Below are positions 59,266 to 64,000 of a stretch of 64,000 nucleotides of DNA, one piece after another. The position numbers and the translations under genes are program-made. This DNA is from Acidobacteriota bacterium (GTDB lineage: Bacteria; Acidobacteriota; Blastocatellia; Pyrinomonadales; Pyrinomonadaceae), in assembly GCA_025463135.1 (NCBI GenBank), contig JAOAPY010000015.1:248001-312000 (forward strand), in the 5' to 3' direction. A model generated the notes under the pieces. That model made no database searches and was not told where the DNA came from. It saw nothing but the letters and a program-made list of their open reading frames with translations. Position 1 is the stretch's first letter, and every line of letters begins with the position of its first letter.

Positions 59266-60168
59266 TCAACGAGTCTTCTCAAGCACGCGCGCCAGTGCCC
59301 CATCGATTTCAGCAAACTTAAACTGGTAGCCTGCGCCCGAAAGCTGCGCCGGCTGCACGCGTTGACTGGCCAGCAGTAGCGCATCGGCCATCTCTCCAAA
59401 AGCAAACCGTACCGCAAATGCCGGTATCGGAAAGATCGTCGGCCGTGATAACGCTTTGCCCAACGCCTTTGTGAATTCCGCGTTTCTCACCGGATTTGGC
59501 GCGACGAAATTCACTGGGCCCTCCAGTGAGTCCTTATCAATGGCGCACGTCAGTGCGCCGATGACGTCATCAAGCGCAATCCAACTCATCCATTGCTGAC
59601 CGCTGCCCACTCTTCCGCCTACACCCATGCGAAATGGCGGCAGCATCTGCTTCAGCGCTCCACCGTCGGCACTAAGAATTACTCCGAAGCGAGCGAGCAC
59701 TACGCGCATTCCCTTCTCTCTCGCTGACTCAGTCGCTTGTTCCCATTCCGCACACACGCTGGAAAGGAAATCGTTGCCGGGCGCGGTTTGCTCAGTCAGA
59801 ATCAGATCGCCGCGGTTGCCGTAGTAACCAATCGCCGATGCGGAGATCAGTGTTGCGGGCGGATGTTTCAAATTCGAAAGCGCTTCGCTGAGCACGGTCG
59901 TTCCCTTGACCCTGCTCTCGCGTATGCGCTGTTTCTTCTTTTCGTTCCAACGGCCATCGGCAATGCTCTCCCCCGCCAGATGGACCACGGCGTCCATTCC
60001 TTCCAAACGCGCCAGCGCCAGGCTGCCACGCTCGGGATACCATTCAACCTCGGATTGAGAATTCGGCGCATGCCTCACGAGCGCAAAGACCTCGTGCCCG
60101 GCGCTGCGCAATGAACTGACTAACGCCGTGCCGACCAAACCGTGCGAACCGCTGACGAGAATTTTCAT
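59266..60168 (-). CDS. TIGR01777-family SDR epimerase-like protein
   Basis: A 300-residue extended short-chain dehydrogenase of the YfcH/TIGR01777 group. It begins MKILVSGSHGLVGTALVSSL, the nucleotide-binding GxxGxxG. It has a catalytic-type Tyr-Gly-Asn sequence (SASAIGYYGN), the family trait VHLAGESIADGRWNEKKK, LARFGVILSADGGALKQMLP and the C-terminal DUF1731-like segment (PAFAVRFAFGEMADALLLAS). Plant relatives act in plastid division; bacterial ones are uncharacterised. It is convergent with the MTHFR gene and separated by repeat C. Confidence 0.92.
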   Translation of the reverse strand: MKILVSGSHGLVGTALVSSLRSAGHEVFALVRHAPNSQSEVEWYPERGSLALARLEGMDAVVHLAGESIADGRWNEKKKQRIRESRVKGTTVLSEALSNLKHPPATLISASAIGYYGNRGDLILTEQTAPGNDFLSSVCAEWEQATESAREKGMRVVLARFGVILSADGGALKQMLPPFRMGVGGRVGSGQQWMSWIALDDVIGALTCAIDKDSLEGPVNFVAPNPVRNAEFTKALGKALSRPTIFPIPAFAVRFAFGEMADALLLASQRVQPAQLSGAGYQFKFAEIDGALARVLEKTR

Positions 60169-60618
60169 ATGAGAAGCCTAAGGAGATTCAATCATTAAAG
60201 AAGCGACTTTAAGATAGCGAAGCAAGGACGATTTCTCAATCCAAAGAACTCACTGACCTGCGAGGGTCGTGATCGAGACCGACTGGCACGCTGCAAGCGT
60301 GCGGTCCCGGGTTAGAGCAAATCGCTTTGTCCTATGAGGGGAAACGTGTAAAATGCGCGCGCCGGAAAAATTAAGGGAACCGAGGACCTCAACCTCCTTG
60401 TTCGTCGTCTTCATGACAGGTGACCGCTGTCCCGCGTTCTTCCCGCATTCAGGTATGCGCGGCCGCATTACTCCAGGCCGCGGGAAAGAGTTTCCAGCAA
60501 GTATCGCTCGTCGTAGCTGATCATTTCAGCCCGGATATATCGCACATAACTCTCGGATGGTTTTTGAGCATTCGCCCTAGTGCCCCAAGTCAACCATAAT
60601 TTCGCTAAGGCCTCCCTC
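60169..60618. other. Intergenic region, 450 bases
   Basis: A gap between two divergently read genes. It contains the repeat A half copy at 60285. A frame for about 55 residues near 60353 with GAGGGG upstream is open, but has no family traits, so I do not call it. The rest should hold the promoters of the flanking genes, but I see no clear consensus. Confidence 0.4.
60285..60311. repeat. Palindromic repeat, family A, half copy
   Basis: GGCACGCTGCAAGCGTGCGG followed by TCCCGGG resembles one arm of the elements at 1997 and 3172. The other arm is missing. Confidence 0.6.
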
Positions 60619-63600
60619 TTGCCGCGCGCCAGACTTCTGGTCGCGTTGGCGCTTGCGGTCGCTGTGGTCGGCATCGCCATTCTGTGGCCGGGCGCTTCGC
60701 AGTCTGATACTGTGCTGCGACGTATTACCAACACTGCGGAAACCGGTATCAATCTCAATCCTTCCATGAGCGGCGACGGTCACCGCATCGCTTTTGAGTC
60801 GACAGAGGATCTGTCAAACACCGGCGGCGCCAGCGGGTTCCACGCCTTTCGCGGAGATATCACGGTTAACCCCGCGCAGTTTCTGCGTCTGGCTCTCAGC
60901 CGTGCGGTCGCTCCGGGAATATCGCAAGACGGCTCGCGCATCGCCTTCGCTTCCAGCAGCGACCTGCTGGGCAGGAACCTGGATGGCAACTCCGAAATTT
61001 TTCTCTTCGACGGCAACACGTTAAGACAGATTACGGAGACAACACCCGCCAGTGAAAGCTCGCGAGTCCAGGACGGTAACTTTCAACCATCGATCAGCGA
61101 CGACGGCCGCTTCATTGCCTTTGCTTCGAACCGCAATCTGGCTAATCAGAACTCCGATGCTAATTTGGAAGCGTTTGTTTACGACAGTTCCTCACTGAGC
61201 TTTACACAGATCACGAACACGGTTGGCAGCGTCGGAGTCAGTAATGTAAAGATCAGCGGCAATGCGTCGCAAGTTGCCTATGTGCGCGACACTGGCACTA
61301 CAGCAGCACCGCACCGCGACCTGGTTATCTACAACCGGCAAACAGCCGCGGTCCAGATCATCGCCGCGAATGTGAATACCCTGGCCCTGACTTATGGGCG
61401 CGCTATCAGTGACGATGGCACACGCGTGGCTTACGCTCAGCAGACGGCGACAAACACCACTCAGGTTTTTCTGTTTGACTCGCGAGCAAGCGGCACGCGC
61501 CAGCTGACGACCCTCCTGGCGCGTGCGACGGACGTGCCGCTCAATCCCTCGATCAGCGGTGACGGTAAGCGAATTACTTTTGCAACGCGACGCAATCCGC
61601 TCGGGACAAACAGCGATGGCGGTGTAGAACTTTTTCTTTACGACGTACCTACGGGTGCGTTGACACAGATCACCGCTGCTCCAGGGACCGCCACAGCCGA
61701 AGTAGTGTCATCGCTCAATGACGATGGCAGTGCGGCCGTGTTCAGTTTCCCGCGGCTCTTATCCGGCGCTGTTTCGGACACCACCTTCAATAACAATTCT
61801 GAGATTTACAGTACAGAGCTATCGCCGCGCGCCAGTTCCGGAACGCTGACAGTTTTGAATGGGGCTTCACTGGGCAATGATCCCTCGTCACCCAAAGCGA
61901 TTGCTCCCGACAGCATCACCATTGCCCAGGGTGGCTCGTTGGCCTTGAGTTCAGAGCAGGCCCAGCCACTCAGTGACGGCACTTTTCCGCTTTCGGTGGC
62001 GGGCACCAGCGTCAGCGTCAATGGCCGTTTGGCCCAGATACTCTATGTTTCTCCCGGCCAGGTTGTTTTTCTAAATCCGCCCCAGACCGCGGTCGGCCCG
62101 GCCACCGTAGTGGTCACCAACGCTGAAGGCTTTCCCTCAACGGGCTCGATCATGGTCCTGTCAACTGCGCCCGGCATTTTCACCTACGGCGGAACCGGAA
62201 CCGGCGAAGGTGTCATTCTCAATGCGGACACGCTTGTGGCGGGGCCGTTTGATCCGACCAACGGCAGGCTGCGCCTGATCATTTTTGCCACCGGTGTTCG
62301 TAACGCCGCCCACGTTACAGCGACGTTTGCCGGACAAGCCGTGAACGTGGAAGCAGTTTTGCGATCCGCAGAGCTGCCGGGCCTGGATGAGGTTCATGTG
62401 TTTGTGCCGGCCAACTTCCGCGGCGCCGGCATTGTGGATCCGGTAATACAAGCTGACAACCAGGCCAGTAACCCTGTCGCGGTTACTTTCACCGGCAGTT
62501 CCCTGCGGGACATTCTGATCAACGAGGTCCTTGCCGATCCGCCAGCCGGGACCGCCGGCGATGCTAATCACGATGGCACACGCAGCGCCACTCAGGACGA
62601 GTTTGTTGAACTTGTGAACACAACAACTCGCGATATCGACATCAGCGGGTTTGACCTGCTTACGCGCGGTACCAGCGGCAACAGCACGATTCGTCATACC
62701 TTTGCCGGCGGGACAATCGTAAGCGCGGGAACGGCGGTGGTTGTATTCGGCGGCGGTACTCCAAATCCCACTGATCCAATCTTTGGAGGCGCGCTCGTTT
62801 TCAAAGCATCGACCGGAGGATTATCTCTGGGGAATACAGGTGGAGTCGTCACGTTGCGTGATCTCTCTGATGTAGAAGTCAGTACCTTTACTTACGGAGG
62901 GTCGACGGGACTGGCCGGCGATAGCAGTGAGTCACTGACTCGCTCACCGGATGTCACCGGCGGTTTTGCCTTGCACCAAACCGCGCCGAACAGCGGCGGC
63001 AGATTATTTAGTCCCGGGACGAAACTTGACGGCGCGCCTTTTGTCGCCAGTCCTCCGATTACTCAGATCCAGGTCTCACCTTCGTCCGCAACCATAGCCA
63101 CGGGATCGCAACAACAATTCACGGCCAGGGCTTTTAATCAGAGTGGCCAGCAAGTCAATGACGTAATTTTCAAGTGGAGATCAAGCGACACCGGCATCGC
63201 GACCGTGACCAATTCCGGCTTGGCGACCGGGATCGGTGGCGGCGCCGCGCAGATTTTCGCGTCTGCCCGCGGTGTCGATTCGGCGCCGGCGACCTTGACC
63301 GTGACGGGTCCATCGCCAAGTCCCAGTCCTTCGCCCGGCGTGTCACCGTCACCGAGTCCGACTCCCTCAGCATCGCCCAGCCCGACTGGCTCGCCTACGC
63401 CAACACCGCCGGTGGTGATCAGTGAATTCCGCACTCGCGGGCCGAGCGGCGCTAACGATGAATTCATCGAGCTCTATAACAATAGCGATAGTTCAGTTGA
63501 TGTCAGTGGCTGGAAGATTCGCGGCTCTAACAATGCCGCCGGTGTTACTACGCGCTTGACGATTGCGAATGGCACGAGTATTCCCGCGCGTCGACATTTC

Positions 63601-64000
63601 CTGGCTACCAACAGCAGTGCCAACGGCTACAGCGGCAGTGTTGCGGGTGATCAGACCTACACGAGCGGCATCACTAATGATGGCGGCATCGCCGTTACTC
63701 TGCCTGATGATTCGATAGTCGATCAGGTAGGCATGAGCGCGGGTTCGGCCTTCAAGGAAGGTACCAATCTGGCGCCGCTGACCAGCGATGCCAATCAAAG
63801 TTATGAACGCAAACCTGGCGGCGGCAGTGACAGCACGCAGGACACGGGCGACAACTTCAACGACTTCCAATTGATTACCAGTGATCCGCAGAACTTGAAC
63901 AGTGGGCCCACGCCTGGTGGTTCGCCAAGTCCGTCGCCCAGTGTCTCACCATCGCCATCACCGAATCCATCGCCGTCGCCATCACCCAATCCATCTCCGT
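60619..64000 (+). CDS. Large secreted multidomain protein with lamin-tail domains, 3' end cut
   Basis: The reading frame is open from after the TAA at 60598 to the end of the window, at least 1,127 residues. TTG at 60619 has AAGG upstream and begins a signal peptide (RARLLVALALAVAVVGIAIL). The order of domains is TolB/PD40-like propeller repeats (35-400; NPSMSGDGHRIAF, PSISDDGRFIAF, PSISGDGKRITF), an acidobacterial TIGR03437-like domain (412-627), a lamin-tail domain (632-760; DEFVELVNTTTRDIDISGF), a BIG2-type Ig domain (816-894), a Pro-Ser linker (897-929), a second lamin-tail domain (932-1077; DEFIELYNNSDSSVDVSGW) and a second Pro-Ser linker at the cut. A surface or extracellular protein; target unknown. 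Confidence 0.9.
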   Translation, partial: MPRARLLVALALAVAVVGIAILWPGASQSDTVLRRITNTAETGINLNPSMSGDGHRIAFESTEDLSNTGGASGFHAFRGDITVNPAQFLRLALSRAVAPGISQDGSRIAFASSSDLLGRNLDGNSEIFLFDGNTLRQITETTPASESSRVQDGNFQPSISDDGRFIAFASNRNLANQNSDANLEAFVYDSSSLSFTQITNTVGSVGVSNVKISGNASQVAYVRDTGTTAAPHRDLVIYNRQTAAVQIIAANVNTLALTYGRAISDDGTRVAYAQQTATNTTQVFLFDSRASGTRQLTTLLARATDVPLNPSISGDGKRITFATRRNPLGTNSDGGVELFLYDVPTGALTQITAAPGTATAEVVSSLNDDGSAAVFSFPRLLSGAVSDTTFNNNSEIYSTELSPRASSGTLTVLNGASLGNDPSSPKAIAPDSITIAQGGSLALSSEQAQPLSDGTFPLSVAGTSVSVNGRLAQILYVSPGQVVFLNPPQTAVGPATVVVTNAEGFPSTGSIMVLSTAPGIFTYGGTGTGEGVILNADTLVAGPFDPTNGRLRLIIFATGVRNAAHVTATFAGQAVNVEAVLRSAELPGLDEVHVFVPANFRGAGIVDPVIQADNQASNPVAVTFTGSSLRDILINEVLADPPAGTAGDANHDGTRSATQDEFVELVNTTTRDIDISGFDLLTRGTSGNSTIRHTFAGGTIVSAGTAVVVFGGGTPNPTDPIFGGALVFKASTGGLSLGNTGGVVTLRDLSDVEVSTFTYGGSTGLAGDSSESLTRSPDVTGGFALHQTAPNSGGRLFSPGTKLDGAPFVASPPITQIQVSPSSATIATGSQQQFTARAFNQSGQQVNDVIFKWRSSDTGIATVTNSGLATGIGGGAAQIFASARGVDSAPATLTVTGPSPSPSPSPGVSPSPSPTPSASPSPTGSPTPTPPVVISEFRTRGPSGANDEFIELYNNSDSSVDVSGWKIRGSNNAAGVTTRLTIANGTSIPARRHFLATNSSANGYSGSVAGDQTYTSGITNDGGIAVTLPDDSIVDQVGMSAGSAFKEGTNLAPLTSDANQSYERKPGGGSDSTQDTGDNFNDFQLITSDPQNLNSGPTPGGSPSPSPSVSPSPSPNPSPSPSPNPSP

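Noticed and set aside
60353-60520. Small plus-strand gene of about 55 residues
   Set aside because: There is a fair ribosome binding site, but no recognisable motif and no sign of coding constraint that I can see.
1-64000. tRNA and rRNA genes
   Set aside because: I looked for T-loop and anticodon-arm patterns and conserved rRNA words on both strands and saw none that I would support by eye.
1-64000. Autonomous insertion sequence or prophage
   Set aside because: No transposase, integrase or phage structural gene is visible; the mobile DNA here consists only of small non-coding elements.

Overview
The window is 64 kb of bacterial chromosome of moderate GC content, gene-dense, with no rRNA, no tRNA that I could recognise, no CRISPR and no transposase gene. 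The best taxonomic hint is Acidobacteriota, perhaps a Blastocatellia-like lineage. The signs are a secreted giant with a TIGR03437-like (Solibacter-type) domain at 61.85-62.5 kb, a second actinobacterial-style FHA/PBP/RodA/PP2C/kinase cluster, and heterotroph-type peptide uptake genes. This is inference from family distribution, not a phylogeny.

Layout. 0-5.6 kb: argS (cut by the window start), a DAHP synthase, an endonuclease/phosphatase-fold protein, a SpoU rRNA methyltransferase and a coiled-coil protein. 5.8-14.7 kb (+): a cell-wall and Ser/Thr phosphorylation block, FhaA-like / PBP2 / RodA / PP2C / kinase / FHA. 14.9-20.6 kb (-): a c-di-GMP and partner-switch operon with a PocR-GAF-GGDEF cyclase, an ATPase-RsbW-like protein, a STAS antagonist and a GAF-HD-GYP phosphodiesterase. 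20.9-27.3 kb (-): a full peptide ABC transporter, oppABCDF. 27.8-36.6 kb: a lipoprotein, a methyltransferase, a truncated peptidase remnant, folD-coaE-second peptide-binding lipoprotein, a lytic transglycosylase and a SCO1-like copper protein. 36.8-48.3 kb (-): acyl metabolism, with thiolase, 3-hydroxyacyl-CoA dehydrogenase, a TPR protein, yceD-rpmF-plsX-fabH-fabD-acpP-fabF and etfBA. 48.5-52.3 kb (+): sugar nucleotidyltransferase, phosphohexomutase, a DUF3309-like peptide and mutM. 52.5-56.5 kb (-): a DPP-IV-like peptidase and a POT peptide transporter. 57-59 kb (+): a promoter, a structured leader with a terminator, and a homocysteine methyltransferase/MTHFR fusion. 59.3-64 kb: a TIGR01777-type SDR and the first 1,127 codons of a secreted repeat protein that runs off the window.

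Two features run across the whole window. First, peptide use is a theme: secreted DPP-IV, POT carrier, Opp transporter and a second binding protein. Second, the intergenic spaces are full of small palindromic repeats in at least six sequence families. Two of these copies (27.47 and 56.66 kb) are inverted relative to each other, carry shared terminal inverted repeats and are each flanked by a different 9-10 bp direct repeat, which is the mark of a transposed miniature element. One shorter relative supplies the C-terminal codons of fabD. The other strong candidate for something undescribed is the approximately 135-nt leader before the methionine-cycle fusion gene. It has a consensus-like promoter, an H-type pseudoknot potential and an intrinsic terminator, and I could not match it to a riboswitch class I know.
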